Shown here: piece after piece, positions 33,752 through 46,112 of the stretch
Position numbering within the stretch: the stretch's first letter is position 1
How the letters are laid out: each line of letters opens with the position of its first letter
NCBI GenBank assembly: GCA_026120185.1
Contig: JANUWF010002421.1
Coordinates: forward strand, 2,603,058-2,667,057
DNA from: Voacanga thouarsii
Lineage: Eukaryota > Streptophyta > Magnoliopsida > Gentianales > Apocynaceae
Reading direction: 5' to 3'
Length of the DNA: 64,000 nucleotides
The notes under the pieces: generated by a model
The model's input: only the letters and a program-made list of their open reading frames with translations
What the model was told of the DNA's origin: nothing
Database searches by the model: none
Made by a program: the position numbers and the translations under genes

Positions 33752-35853
33752 TGTAACACCCTGCTACCTAGGCCCGCCAGGGCTAGGGATGTCGCCCCGT
33801 CCAAAGGACCAGGGGTCTTTATAACTATTACACACAAATATAATAGCGGAAATAAAATGATACTTCAACTTAAAATTTATTACAACCCAAAAGAAATAAA
33901 AATAAATCCAAGAATACTGAAAACAAATCCATAATAAAAATTCATCCGCTCTCACTCTCCCAACATTACACAAAATAAATCCTCAGAAAATTCTTCCAAA
34001 GCAGACAATATATAGCTACTCATGCCCACAGCAAGATGGACCTGAAATCATGATAAAATGGTAGAGAGACAGAAATCTCAATAAGTCCGTGTGTGCTTCG
34101 GGTGTTTAGTGAAAATAGTTCGTGGATGCAAAGTGTGAAACCTTTATAAGAGAAATATTAGCAAGCAACAACATTAGTCAAAAACAAGAGTGGCGTTTTG
34201 GCTTTTCCAGCCATACATAAGTAATAAAATCAACCACTCAAAAGAAAGGGATATGGGTTACCACACATTGGGCCCCATAACCGGTCAGAATGCCGACACT
34301 TTGGGCAGACTGACAAAAGTAGGTGATCGGCCTACTGGGCAAGATACTCTGCCTTCTCTATACCCAAACAACAACCGGGTGTCCATTCCGGCAAACCACG
34401 ATCACTTGATCGCAAAACAAGCTGCTAGCTCGGACCGGCACGACTCACTGGATTGACATCTTATCCGGGAAGGACTCACCCCTCAGAGGTGGCCACCTAC
34501 TGAGAGACTTACCCTAACCCTTCAAAGACTAGTCCTAGTAGTCCACCCTTATTGAGTACTCAACGACGTTTCCCACGTGGGATAAAATGAACAAAACACT
34601 GTTCCACATGAAAATGGCAATTTATGGGTTTTCCAAAGTCTTTAACAAAATCAGTTTTAGAAAGAGTTTGAGTTTGAGTAAAACTGCTCATTGAATTTTA
34701 AATAATTCAAATGTTTGAAATAAGAAAGGATTTAACCCTCAATTGCCTTTACATAAATGAGTGTCCATGCACTCTACACTTGGCTTGCCATAATAAACAT
34801 TTTGCATCAAACAGGTTTTATGCAGGAGCTTACCTGATTCTTGCTCACAATAACAAGGTCTCCAACAGCAGACCTAACCCCATATGGGCAAATACAAATC
34901 ACAATCAATTTCAAGCCACAAACTACTTCCTTAATTTTAAATCGACTCAACTTATTACTACCATGATCCTAGTGTCCCAAGCTTTAAGGTTAAACAATAA
35001 GTAAATAGGTTTAAGAGTTGAGCCTAGCACAATTATTTAAAATAATTAATGGTTTGGGAAATAAATTTAATAAGTTGAAAACTTAAATCTTGTTAGGAAA
35101 AAATTTAGAGTTTATTTGATCAAGAGTTCTAGGTAGTATTAAATAAAATATTGATTTATTAATAATTTAGTTGTTAGAAAATAATTGGTAGCTAAAATTA
35201 GTTGAAAATAAATTTAATGAGTCTCACTTGAACAATATTAAATAAATTATTAAGGAGTTTTGATTAGAAGATAATAGTTAAATTTTTAGTAATATATATT
35301 CTACTAATTGTAATTATTTTCATAAAGGATTTAATTGATCTCATTATATTAAGTAATACATACATATATATATATCTTTTTTCTAGCAAAAATCGTTATT
35401 TGTTTGACTAAAATATCATTTATATATATGACAATCCAAATCTACCCTTCCTAGGGTTTTTTTTATTTTCGAAAATACTAAGAGAAATTATTTTATTGGA
35501 TATTTTATAAGTAAAAATTTGTTTGGGGACAAGTAGATCATGATCAAATTCCTATGGCTAACCACAATACTTTAATTCATCAAATCATCCAAATTATGCA
35601 TACAAGCATATATCTCAATTTATCAACACATGATCTAACCCCTACTAGCATAAATATGATCATGGCCTCAATATTAATCTATCATAAACATAAACTCTAT
35701 TCACCAAAGGTGACATAATCTCTAGCATACTTCATCACATATACTACTTATGATAGGCATCAACCTCAAATCATCATATAATCATCCAATACAATCCTTC
35801 CATGCATAAATCCCATCTCCTTCACAATCATACATATATTCATACTTCAATCT

Positions 35854-35902
<49 letters not shown>

Positions 35903-37971
35903 TCAAATCCTATCACCATCCACCTATTATCATTATCACCCTAGATACATGCTTCTAGAGTTTAAAAGAATGATTAATGGTACTTACCTGGTTGATGAAC
36001 GCCTTGAAGGAGTTTAGAGTAGATCTCAACTCCTAGGTGTCTAACTTTGTCCAAATGAGATGGCGAGAGCATGATTATGGAAAAGAAGTCATCCGGCCAA
36101 GGGAGAGGAGTTTCGGCCGTGAGAGAGAGAGAGAGGGCGAGAGAGAAGAAGAGACCATTAGTATGTTTATTCACATATGTTCTCATTAGATATCATGTTT
36201 GGAGAAGATGAAGTTGATAGAGTAAATTTACCTTGAAGATGTTCTTGTCCTTCACAGAAATTTCTGCTTTGAATGCAAAGTAGCAAGATGATTTGAGGAA
36301 TTTGGTGTTAATAATGGTGTAGATGGACTCACAGCAGTGAGTAGGTTAAATCTGGAAGTTTTTGAGAGGATTTGAGATGGTTTGGAGGGGTATTAAGTGT
36401 AGGGAAGAGGTAGGTGTTCTTGGTGTAGTGTGTGTGTTCTTGGAGATTGAGAGATTTTGAGAGGTGGTTCTTGTGCAGCTGCCGAATTTTTGTGAGGGAT
36501 AGGGCTGGCCAAATTTCTGTAGGGTTTAGGGAGTTGTTTCCCTTATTTGGAAGAGAAAATGAAGGGTTAGCTGTCACAATCCTTAGAGAATATTTTTAGG
36601 AAGTGAATTTGGAAACTAAATATTCTTGGATATCTTGATAATTTGGAGAGCTTTGAAGGTCTTCTATGGCCGAATGGTTGAGCAGTTTTTCTGAGGAATT
36701 AAAGCTGATTCAAGGTGTCTTATGGTAGCTGAAACTAAGGTGCACAATGATGAAGAAGATGTCTGGTCATTTGAGTAAGATATTATGGAAGGTTGCTAAA
36801 CAAGGATGGCTGGAATTTTGGAAACCAATCAAGCTAAATTGCAGGGATTTGTTGGAGAGATTTTCGGACAGCCATTGCTGAATTTCGTGCAGAAGTTTGA
36901 GGGAAACAATGGAGGTTTAAGGAAGGTTTTGACAGATTAAGGTTGGTGTTTCGGCCAGAAGAAAAATAGGAAACAAAGCTGGAAATTTGGACTGCCCAGC
37001 ATTTCGCTGAACAGGAATTTTTCTGGGCAGATTTTCGACTGCCACTTCCAGCCAATTTGCAATGAGTTTTGAAGGGAATTTCAGGGGTATTCAAGGCTGG
37101 TTTCCAGCCTTCTTCATGAAGGAAAAACATGGCTAAGGTACTGAAAAAGATCTGAAAGAAAACAGCTTGGTTTTGGACTCTCAAAACTGTTTTTCGTACC
37201 GGAATTTTTTCCTGTTTTGCCCCAGCTTTGAGCAGTCCGAAATTGGTCAAGAATTTTCACGTTTCAAACTGATCCTAAAGATCAATTTTTTGGCAGCATT
37301 TGGGAGGGAATGTTAGCTAAAAATTTCGACATTTTGAAGGTACAACAAGCTGGAAAATTTCAGCTCATGCCATGAAAGAAGATGAACTAGTTTAGAGTGA
37401 AATTTCAGCAAGCTTACTAGAGGGATTTTTCCCCTTGAAATTTCCAACCATTCTTCCACATTTTTTAGGCCATGAGAAGCCTTTTCCTAGGGCATTTTGA
37501 TCCCACAAGATCACAGCATTTTACTGAAATTTCTGGAAAGAAAATGGATAGAACATTTTGATCAAACTAAAAAGTTGAAACCTAAGGAAAACCAAAGATC
37601 AAGGGAACAAGAATTCCCTTTAGGAAATTCGAGTAGGGCAAAAGAGTGGAATGAGAATACTCCTAGCATGTCTCTCTTAGCCTCAAGAATTAATTCCAAA
37701 ACTCTAACCACTACACCACAACAACTCTTGTTGATATTTTCACTATAAAATTATTTTGTATTCAATCCACAGGCTATCTCCCTATTTTCACCTCGGGCAA
37801 AAATTACCATCTTGCCCCTCTCACACAATACTCACCAACAAGACTTCAAGACAATAAAACCCGAATCCAAAACACATAAAAATCATATGAAAATATATTT
37901 AATCATGAAATAAAATATGATATGTATCCCAACCCCCTTACTCTAAGGTTGGTTTTGACTGGGTTTTCACA
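33752..37971 (-). repeat. 5' LTR of G1
   Basis: 4220 bp, collinear with the 3' LTR. Compared with it, this copy lacks the segment equivalent to 27897-28004 (108 bp; junction at about 37679) and has a longer (AT)n run (35859-35901). It ends TTTTCACA at 37971 followed by the target duplication ACCTC. Confidence 0.92.
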
Positions 37972-38477
37972 ACCTCAACTATAGCATATCAAAGTACATG
38001 CTTCCAACTTCGTTAGACCACTAACTTATACTCAAGTCGTAGAGTACTAGTCCATGCTGTAGCAGTAGTAGTCTAGGTTTCTACAATATAGTACTTTAAG
38101 AAACCACTACTACAGGTCATGTTCTACGTATTCGAAATACACTTATGTCATGAAGTGAGTGGACTACTCACTGGCTAAAGGTAAGCCATTTCCCATTTGG
38201 AATTCACGACATAATAACCTAGACATGATGAGATTCTCATTCTTATCAATTGATTAAGAACCAACGTTTATGTGTTAAGTAACCCATGATCCATACCTTA
38301 CTGTGAAAGACCACTATTCACATGGATCACATACTTAAATACAATGGGTCTTTTCCAAACAAAATTATGCATAAATAAAAATGTAAATTCACAAACAATT
38401 TCTGAAAAAAATTCTTTTATTAAAACATTCACTATTTACATAAAAAAACCTAGTCTAAGAGGGCATATTTCCCAACA
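37972..38477 (-). repeat. 5' LTR of E3, right part (U3 side)
   Basis: Resumes the E3 LTR after G1 with ACCTC (second copy of the G1 target) and matches the left LTR to its end AAGGGCATATTTCCCAACA-type sequence. The next bases, AACTT, are the E3 target duplication. Confidence 0.9.
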
Positions 38478-38835
38478 AACTTAACATAATTGGTAAAGAA
38501 AAGAAATTTAGAATTGTATAAATACTTAAAAGACAATCTTTATAAAATCAAAGATAGAATCTTTGTTTAACAATCTCAAAATCTGAAAATCAATACTCGA
38601 AGCAAGTCTTAAGAATAAGATAGAATCTAATTATCTTAAACATAATAATAAAGCAACATAGGAAAATCAGAAACAAGAAAAAGTTTAAAATATAAAACTT
38701 GGTCACCTTCAATCTCGAGTTCTTCTTGCCTCCAGACTTTTTCCTTCTTTAAAGCCTTCCATTGGTGCCTCTTTCCTTCAAATGGATTAAAGAAAGGTGT
38801 ATAATTGTAATGAATAATGAAAAGTGTCACCAGAG
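38478..38835. other. Spacer between E3 and the CACTA element
   Basis: AT-rich, continuing the DNA that lies left of E3. No gene or terminal repeat recognised. It ends with GAG (38833-38835), the target duplication of the CACTA element. Confidence 0.5.
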
Positions 38836-38842
38836 CACTACA

Positions 38843-38843
38843 A

Positions 38844-38935
<92 letters not shown>
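38843..38935. repeat. (TAA)n microsatellite, about 30 units
   Basis: An uninterrupted run of the AAT/TAA triplet starting seven bases inside the CACTA left terminus. It creates a spurious poly-Leu frame on the minus strand. Confidence 0.95.
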
Positions 38936-38939
<4 letters not shown>

Positions 38940-39559
38940 AGCCTTCCGTGACAAAAATATTCCTAGTTAAAGGTTAAAATTTCCTAACTAAAGCCCTTTC
39001 GCGACAAAATTTGCTTCGTTGGCAATTCGTCACGGAGGCACCATTACCAAAGGTTGTTGGCAATTTTATCACCAAAGATAGCACTTCAGGGGGGAAATTT
39101 TTTCCTTGCTAAAGGCATTTTTTGCCCTGGTCCATATGGACAAGTAGCACTTGATCGCAACTCCAACAAATTCGAAATGCATTGCCGCACTAGATATTCA
39201 AATGCACGACTTACCATATAAATAGCTTGTGCCTTAGCAACTGGGCCATGCTAATTGTTTGGTTATATCTTTTTTTTTAAACTACTCCAAATATTTTTCT
39301 TTTGTATTTTTTTTAAATATTAGTGTTAAATTATAATAATTGCATTAAATTTACTATCAAAGCATATTATTCAGTATATTCGATTATTTTATATATTTAT
39401 ATAATTACAAAAATTTATATGCAATTAATTATATCATCATTCTTATTACATGACTTTATACATATATACCAATTAAAAATTATACATAAATATATTTCCA
39501 ATACATACATATATACAAATACACACAATAAATACAAATTTATTCACAATGCATGCACA

Positions 39560-39625
39560 AATATACAAATATATATATATATATATATATATCTATATAT
39601 ATATATATAAACATATACAACATAT

Positions 39626-39668
<43 letters not shown>

Positions 39669-39814
39669 CACGTACACACATAGATATATACACGCAAAAC
39701 ATATATCTATACATATATATACACGCACAGACATAGATATTCAACACACACACACACACACACACACATACACACACACACATACATACATATATATATA
39801 TATATATATGCATA

Positions 39815-39854
<40 letters not shown>

Positions 39855-39860
39855 TATATG
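39560..39860. repeat. (TA)n and (CA)n microsatellite cluster
   Basis: Runs of (AT)n at 39570-39609 and 39790-39810 alternate with (CA)n at 39631-39658, 39745-39768 and 39820-39851. Frames through them encode only Tyr-Ile or Thr-His repeats and are not genes. Confidence 0.9.
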
Positions 39861-39944
39861 TGTATATAAATATAAATTTAGATTAAATTGGATATATGTA
39901 ATATTATATATTATACATGAGCGCGCGCACACACACATTTAACC

Positions 39945-40206
39945 TATGTATGTATGTATGTATGTATGTATGTATGTATGTATGTATGTATGCATGCATG
40001 TATGTATGTATGTATGTATGTATGTATGTATGTATGTATGTATGTATGTATGTATGTATGTATGTATGTATGTATGTATGTATGTATGTATGTATGTATG
40101 TATGTATGTATGTATGTATGTATGTATGTATGCATGTAGGTAGGTATGTATGTATGTATGTATGTAGGTATGTATGTATGTATGTATGTATGTATGTATG
40201 TATGTA

Positions 40207-40271
<65 letters not shown>

Positions 40272-40286
40272 ATGTATGTATGTATG
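39945..40286. repeat. (TATG)n array with an embedded (TG)n run
   Basis: About 340 bases of TATG tetranucleotide with a few variants (GCATGCATG near 39990, TAGGTAGG near 40137) and a pure (TG)n run at 40210-40254. All open frames here (Met-Tyr-Val-Cys or Ile-His-Thr-Tyr periods) are artefacts. Confidence 0.95.
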
Positions 40287-40384
40287 CTCAACACACATAT
40301 ACACAACACACAAATATATAACCTATATATATATATATACCCAAAACACACACACACGTGTGTGTGTGTGTGTGTGAAAGACTA

Positions 40385-40600
40385 ATTTACAAAATGTTTT
40401 GGGTCATATTATAAAAGTTTTTAAATTTAAAGATCAATTTGTAAAATTTTTAAAGTGATATTGTAATACTAAAAAAATCTAGGAACCAATTTATAAAATT
40501 TTTATGGGTCATATTGTAAACATTTAAAAATTTAGAGATAAATTTAAAAATATTTTAGGGTCATATTGTAAATATTCAAAAATTTAGAAACCAATGTGTT
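40385..40600. repeat. Tandem repeats of about 60-65 bp, left block
   Basis: Three to four units built on GGGTCATATTGTAAA, AAAAATTTAGAGA and CAATTTATAAAATTTTT. Same family and same direction as the block at 44165-44500 on the other side of the satellite. Confidence 0.75.
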
Positions 40601-43600
40601 CGATTTATTAAAATTGCTTTTTAAAAAAACACTAATGCATTTACAGTGATATGCATCATTGATCCAACCATTAGATTTGTTATAATTGCAAAAAAAAAAA
40701 AAAAAAGTATCATGATTAAATTTGAAAGTAATCAGATTTATTTTACTACATATTATGGAAGAATCTATATGTAAGAGTCCAAAACCTAATGCATTTACAC
40801 AGATACACATATCAAATTAACAATTTAACTATTAGATTTGTTAAAATCTCTAAACAAAACTATCATAACCAAATTTGAAGATAATCAGATATATTTTGAT
40901 AAATAATTTCACACAATCTCTATATAAAGAGTCTAAAATCAAATGTATTTACGAAAATATGCATATCAAATTAACGATCCGACTCTTATATTTGTTAAAT
41001 TTCCTAAAAAAGTATCGTGACAAAATTTGAAGGTAATCGGATATATTTTACCATATAATTTGGCATAATGTCTATGTAAGAGCCCAAAACCTAATGCATT
41101 TATAAATATATGCATACTAAATTAATGATTTAACTGTTAAATTTGTTGAAATTGCTTTTGGCATATAATCTTGCATAATCTTTGTGTAAGAGCCCAAAAT
41201 CTAACATATTTACAAAGATACAGATATCAAATTAACAATTCAACCGTTAGATTTGTTAAAATTACTAAATAAAGTATTATAACCAAATTTAAAGATAATC
41301 GGATATATTTTATCATAAAATCTGTTATAATCTCTATGTAAGAGACTAAAACCTAATGCATTTACAAAGATATGAATATCAAATTAACAATACAACTATT
41401 AGATTTATTAAAATTTCTAAAAAAAAAAAGTACCATGACTAAATTTGAAGATAATTGGATATATTTTGGCTCATAATCTCATATAATCTCTCTGTAAGAG
41501 CCTACAACCTAATGTATTTACAAAAATACAAATATCAAATTAATGATCCAATTGTTAGATTTGTTAAACTTCCTAAAAAAGTATCATGACAAATTTTGAA
41601 GGTAATCGGATATATTTTTACTACATAATCTAGCATAATCTCTATATTAGAGTCCAAAATCTTACACATCTACAAAGATATGTATATCAAATTAGTGATC
41701 CAACCATTATATTTGTTAAAATTCCTAAAAAAAAGTATCATGACCAAATTTGAAGATAATCAGATACATTTTGGCACATAATCTCAAATAATACTTGTGT
41801 AAGAGCCCAAAACCTAATGCATTTACAACAATACACAGATCAAATTAATAATCCACCTATTAAATTTGTTAAAATTGCTGAATAAAGTATCATAACCAAA
41901 TTTAAAGGTAATTGAATATATTTTACCATATAATTTGGCACGAGCTTTATGTAAAATCCCAAAATCTAACGCATTTACAAAAATACACATATCAAATTAA
42001 TAATCTAACCGTTAGATTAGTTAAAATTACTAAAAGAAATATTTTTGGACCAAATTTGAAGGTAATCAGATATATCTTAGTACTTAATATCGCTTAATCT
42101 CTGCATAAGAGCCCAAAACCTAATGTATTTACAAAGATACACGTATCAAATTAACCATCTAACCATTAGTATTGGTAAAATTACTATTAAAAAAAAGCAT
42201 CATGACGAAATTTAAAGGTAGTCGGATATATTTAACTATACATATTCTTGCATAATCTCTGTATAAAAGTCTAAACCTTAACGCATTTACAAAGATACAC
42301 ATATCCAATTAAGAATCCAACTGTTAGATTTGTTAAAATTGCTAATAAAGTATCATGACCAAATTTGAAAATAATAAGACATATTTTTGCATAAAATCTC
42401 GTATAATCTCTGCGTAAGAGCTCAAAATCTAACGCATTTACCAAGGTACGCATATCAAATTAACGATTCTATCGTGAGATGTATTAAAGTTACTAAAAAA
42501 CATATTATCACCAAAATTAAAGGTAATTGGATATATGTTGGTACTTAATATCGAATAATCTCTGTGAAAAAAGCCCAAAACCTTATGCATTAACAAAGAT
42601 ATACATATCAAATTAACTATCCGATTGTTAGATTTGTTGAAATTGCTAAAAAAAAAAAAAAGAATCATGATCAAATTTGAAGATAATCGGATATATTTTA
42701 CCACATAATCTAACATAATCTCTGTGTAAGAGCCAGAAACCTAATGCATTTACAAAGATACGTATATCAAATTTACGATCTAATCATTAGATTTATTAAA
42801 ATTGCTAAAACAAATATCATAATCAAATTGGAAGGTAATTAGATGTATGTTACCATATAATCTGGCATAATCTCTGTATAGAAGTCCAAAACCTAACACA
42901 TTTAAAAAGATACGCATATCAAATTAATAATCCAACCATTAGAATTGTTAAAATTGATTTTTTTTAAAAAGTATCATCGCCAAATTTGAATGTAATTGGA
43001 TATTTTTACCACATAATCTGGAATAATCTCTATGTAAGAGCTCACAACCTAACATATTTACAAAGATATACATATCCAATTAATGATTCAATCGTTAGAT
43101 TTATAAAAATTACTAAAAAAAAAGTATTATGACGAAATTTGAAAGTAATCGGATATATTTTGGTATTTAATCCCGCATAATCTCTGTATAAGAGTCCCAA
43201 ATCTAAAATATTTACACAAATATGTATATCAAATTAATGATCCAACTATTAAATTGTTAAAATTATTTTTAAAAAAAGTCTCATAACCAAATTCGAAGGT
43301 AACTGGATATATTTTGCTACAAAATCTTGCATAATCTTTGTATAAGAGCCTAAAACATAACACATTTACAAAGATATACATATTAAATTAACCATCCAAC
43401 TATTAGATTTGTTAAAAAAGTTTCATGATTAAATTTGAAGATAATTAGATTTATTTTACCACATAATCTAGCACACTCTCTGTATAAAAAGTCCAAAACC
43501 GAATCATTTGCAAAGATAAACATATCAAATTAACAATCTAATAATTAGATTTGTTAAAATTACTAAAAAAAAAATATCATGACCAAATTTGAAGGCAAAC

Positions 43601-43910
43601 AGATATATTTTAGTGCATAATCTGTCATAATTTCTATGTAAGAGTACAAAACCTAGCATATTTACAAAGATACGCATATCAAATTAAGGATTTAACCGTT
43701 AGATTTATTAAAATTGCTAAAAAATGTATTATGATCAAACTTTTAAGGTAATGAAATATATTTTAGTGCATAATCTCAGTGTAAGAGCCCAAACCTTAAA
43801 GTATTTACAAGGATACGCATATCAAATTAACAATTTAATCGTTATATTTGTTAACATTGTTAAAAAAGTAATGTGGTCAAATTTGGAGGTAATCATATAC
43901 AATTAGAATT
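40600..43910. repeat. Satellite array, period about 152 bp, about 22 copies
   Basis: Each unit contains, in order, a GTAAGAGCCCAAAACCTAA-type block, GCATTTACAAAGATAC, ATATCAAATTAACAATC, a TTAGATTTGTTAAAATT block, TATCATGACCAAATTTGAAG and TAATCGGATATATTTT. The GTAAGAGCCC landmark recurs near 40772, 40928, 41079, 41189, 41340, 41491, 41645, 41801, 41950, 42107, 42264, 42414, 42567, 42727, 42879, 43035, 43188, 43342, 43485, 43638 and 43780. One short unit (41079-41189) shows a deletion of about 40 bases. Copies are diverged, so the array is old. No coding. Confidence 0.92.
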
Positions 43911-43929
43911 ATTATTAAAAGATTTTATT

Positions 43930-44113
43930 GTGTGTATAAATACACACACACACACACATACACATACAAATAAATAAATAAATAAATAAATATATATATT
44001 ATATGTATATGTGTGTGTGTGTGTGTGTGTGTATGTGTTATATGTATTATATATAATACATATGTATATGTTATATATTTGCATTATATATATGTGTCTA
44101 CACACACACACAC

Positions 44114-44152
<39 letters not shown>
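43930..44152. repeat. Second (CA)n, (TG)n, (AT)n microsatellite cluster
   Basis: (CA)n at 43942-43957, (AAAT)n at 43970-43990, (TG)n at 44011-44032, (CA)n at 44101-44115 and (AT)n at 44117-44152. Confidence 0.9.
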
Positions 44153-44155
<3 letters not shown>

Positions 44156-44164
44156 TGCAACCTA

Positions 44165-44500
44165 TCTTGTTAATATTTAAAAATTTAAGGATTAATTTGT
44201 AATATTTTAGAATTATATTGTAAATATACCAAAATTTAGAGAGCAATTTGTAAATTTTTGGAGTCATTTTGTAATTTTACAAAATTAAAGGATCAATTTA
44301 CAAAATTTTAGGATTATATTATAAATATTTAAAAATTTAAGGACTAATTTATAAAATTTTTAGGGTCATGTTGTAAATATTCTATAATTTAGGGATTAAT
44401 TTATAAATTTTTGGGGTTATTTTATAATTATACAAAATTTAAAGATAAATTTATAAAAGTTTTGGAATTATGTTGTAAATATTTAAAATTTTAAGGACAA
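44165..44500. repeat. Tandem repeats of about 60 bp, right block
   Basis: Five to six units of the pattern AATTTAAGGAYTAATTTATAA, then TTTTTRGGRTYATRTTGTAAA. Matches the left block at 40385-40600. Confidence 0.8.
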
Positions 44501-44876
44501 GTATTTGCTGGGAAATGTAAATTTTGTTGCTAAAGATATAGCTAACAGTGATGAAAGTTTATATTTTTAGTTAGGAAATAATGTTTCGTCACTGATGATG
44601 CATATTAGCAAGGAACATTTAATTAGGAAATGAATTTTCGCCGCTAATGATATATTATTAGTGAGGAAACCTAAATTTTACTCTCTAATATACTTATTTC
44701 CTAGCTAAAACCATCACTGTTAGGAAGGAAATAAAAATGTAATTAATGAAGGTAGTAATTAGTAGCGACAAGAGGTTTTTGTCGCTAACGAAAATTTTCT
44801 CTTTAAAGGGTACTTTTAGCGACAAATTTTTTTTCCTAACTAAATTTTGCCACCAAAGTATCATTTTCTTGTAGTG

Positions 44877-46034
44877 GAGGATCCTTTAAATTGCTTTCAA
44901 ACTAACCTAGGGTAAAATTTAAGAGTTTCCACCATATTTGGAGTGATTTTGGCACTTTCTTAAACTTTTTGGAGAGTGGCATGACATTTGGCATGGCCCT
45001 GCATGATGTTGTGAACTTTTGCAGGGCTTGAAAATCCATTACTGGCATAGATTTGATGCATGCCCATGTGTGGCAAGCCCTACATAATTTCTTAAAGTAG
45101 TCAATTTGCTCTGTTAAGCACGGTTTGTGTCATAGTTGTGCTATAAGCCGTGCATAACCGGTATGGCCATGTTACAAGCTATGCATACTTTGCATTCTTC
45201 CAAAAAAACTCTAAATTGCATTTCAACTCTTTCTAAATCATTTAACAATCCTCCTTATTGCAAAATTCATCATTGAAGCCCTTGTTTCACACATTTTTCA
45301 CCAAAATATAGAAAAACATAAACACACAAAAAAGTAAAAACTGTCTGTAATCATACAAAGGATCATACAAAAACCAAGTAAAAAGGATATAAAAATTTGA
45401 CATTTTCATACTTAAAATATCTATATAACCAAACCCCAGAAATTCAAATACAAAGAGTACAAGAGACATTAGAGATGAGATTGAAAGAATTATTCAGTAT
45501 AGATGGCTAAGTAATATAGAGGAAGTTCATGAATATATTCTAAAGGTTCAAGAAGCATGCACATTCATATGTGTATTGGTTTTCATTATTAAAATATACT
45601 TAATGATTCAAGTTATTTCTGCTACAACAACTGATCATCATTGAGAAGGACTTGAATCGACCTTCATTAACAAAACTACCTTTTAGAAAGGTTTTTTGTG
45701 TCAACGAAGTACCACTATATTGTAGTAATGAAGGATTGAAGAGAGTACTTCAATCAAATATGTTAGGTCCAACAAAGGTTTTAAAGAAGTTTGACACAAA
45801 GAACACTGATATGATGTTCTATTAAAATCCATTAGGAGCCACTAAATGATTGAGATAAGTGTATCTTGTAACTTTTCTTAAAATTTTAGTGGATATTTTA
45901 GTAGTCTTATAATTGCCAATCTACATTAACAATTTGCTATATGTTAAAATTTTTATTTCTATCTATAAAACTAATGCTACATAAATAGGACAGTTTAACA
46001 ATAACATAATAGGTTGAAAAACTAAATCACACAA
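44877..46034 (+). other. Spacer grading into the putative 5' LTR of a SIRE-like element
   Basis: Starts with the CACTA target GAG. The first 400 bases are GC-richer with GCATGGCCCTGCATGATG and GCCGTGCATAACCGG words, like the LARD-like DNA near 3500. The part ending at about 46033 (AAATCACACA) directly precedes a degenerate PBS, so it should be a 5' LTR, but its left boundary cannot be placed. Confidence 0.35.
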
Positions 46035-46035
46035 T

Positions 46036-46047
46036 TAGTATTAGAGT
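46036..46047 (+). other. Degenerate primer binding site (SIRE-like element)
   Basis: TAGTATTAGAGT differs from TGGTATCAGAGC at three positions, all transitions. It lies 66 bases before the gag ATG. Confidence 0.6.
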
Positions 46048-46112
46048 AGCTCACAATGTTGGAATTGTTATTAATTTAGTATGTGAGATTTTAGAATTCG
46101 GTTTGGAACAAT

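Larger units (their letters stand above)
23965..37971 (-). mobile_element. Full-length Ty3/gypsy chromovirus G1 (Del/Tekay-like)
   Basis: A 14.0 kb minus-strand element inserted in the E3 5' LTR, with a perfect target duplication ACCTC (23960-23964 and 37972-37976). It has LTRs of 4331 and 4220 bp, an iMet PBS, an extra acidic leader ORF, then gag, PR, RT, RNase H, IN and a chromodomain-like C-terminus, then PPT. The order RT before IN makes it Ty3/gypsy; the very long LTRs, iMet PBS and chromodomain tail fit Del/Tekay. By eye about 11 differences in the first 215 aligned LTR bases suggest a moderately old insertion. Stops, two frameshifts and a lost IN Glu make it defective. Confidence 0.92.
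15330..38477 (-). mobile_element. Ty1/copia retrotransposon E3 (Angela/BARE-like), split by G1
   Basis: Minus-oriented element; without the nested gypsy element G1 it is about 9.1 kb. The left LTR (15330-17139) is the 3' LTR and the right LTR (22693-23964 plus 37972-38477) is the 5' LTR. Flanks are AACTC (15325-15329) and AACTT (38478-38482), a 5 bp target duplication with one mismatch. The internal order on the minus strand is PBS, leader, gag, PR, IN, RT, RNase H, PPT. It has many stops and one frameshift, and PR and IN have lost catalytic residues. It is related to E4 but in a separate subfamily by LTR sequence. Confidence 0.9.
38836..44876. mobile_element. CACTA (En/Spm-like) transposon, apparently non-autonomous
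   Basis: The left end is CACTACAAAATAATAATAA and the right end, read inward on the minus strand, is CACTACAAGAAAATGATAC. CACTACAA termini define plant CACTA elements, and the 3 bp target duplication GAG (38833-38835 and 44877-44879) is of the right size and perfect. Both subterminal regions (38940-39130 and 44500-44870) carry repeated motifs such as TTTGTCGCTAA, TTTCCTAACTAAA and GTCGCTA in inverted arrangement, the presumed transposase-binding motifs. The 6.0 kb interior is only microsatellite and tandem repeat; no TNPA/TNPD-like frame is present, so movement would need a transposase supplied in trans. Confidence 0.88.

Noticed and set aside
38636..38938. 100-codon minus-strand frame with a poly-Leu start
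   Set aside because: The Leu run is the (TAA)n microsatellite read in one frame. The rest crosses the CACTA border into spacer.
39553..40385. Several long open frames encoding Met-Tyr-Val-Cys, Ile-His-Thr-Tyr or Thr-His repeats
   Set aside because: They are translations of TATG, TG, CA and TA microsatellites. All frames stay open simply because the repeats lack stops.
40600..43910. Regular array considered as a CRISPR-like structure
   Set aside because: The whole ~152 bp unit repeats, without short exact repeats alternating with unique spacers, and the context is a eukaryotic transposon.
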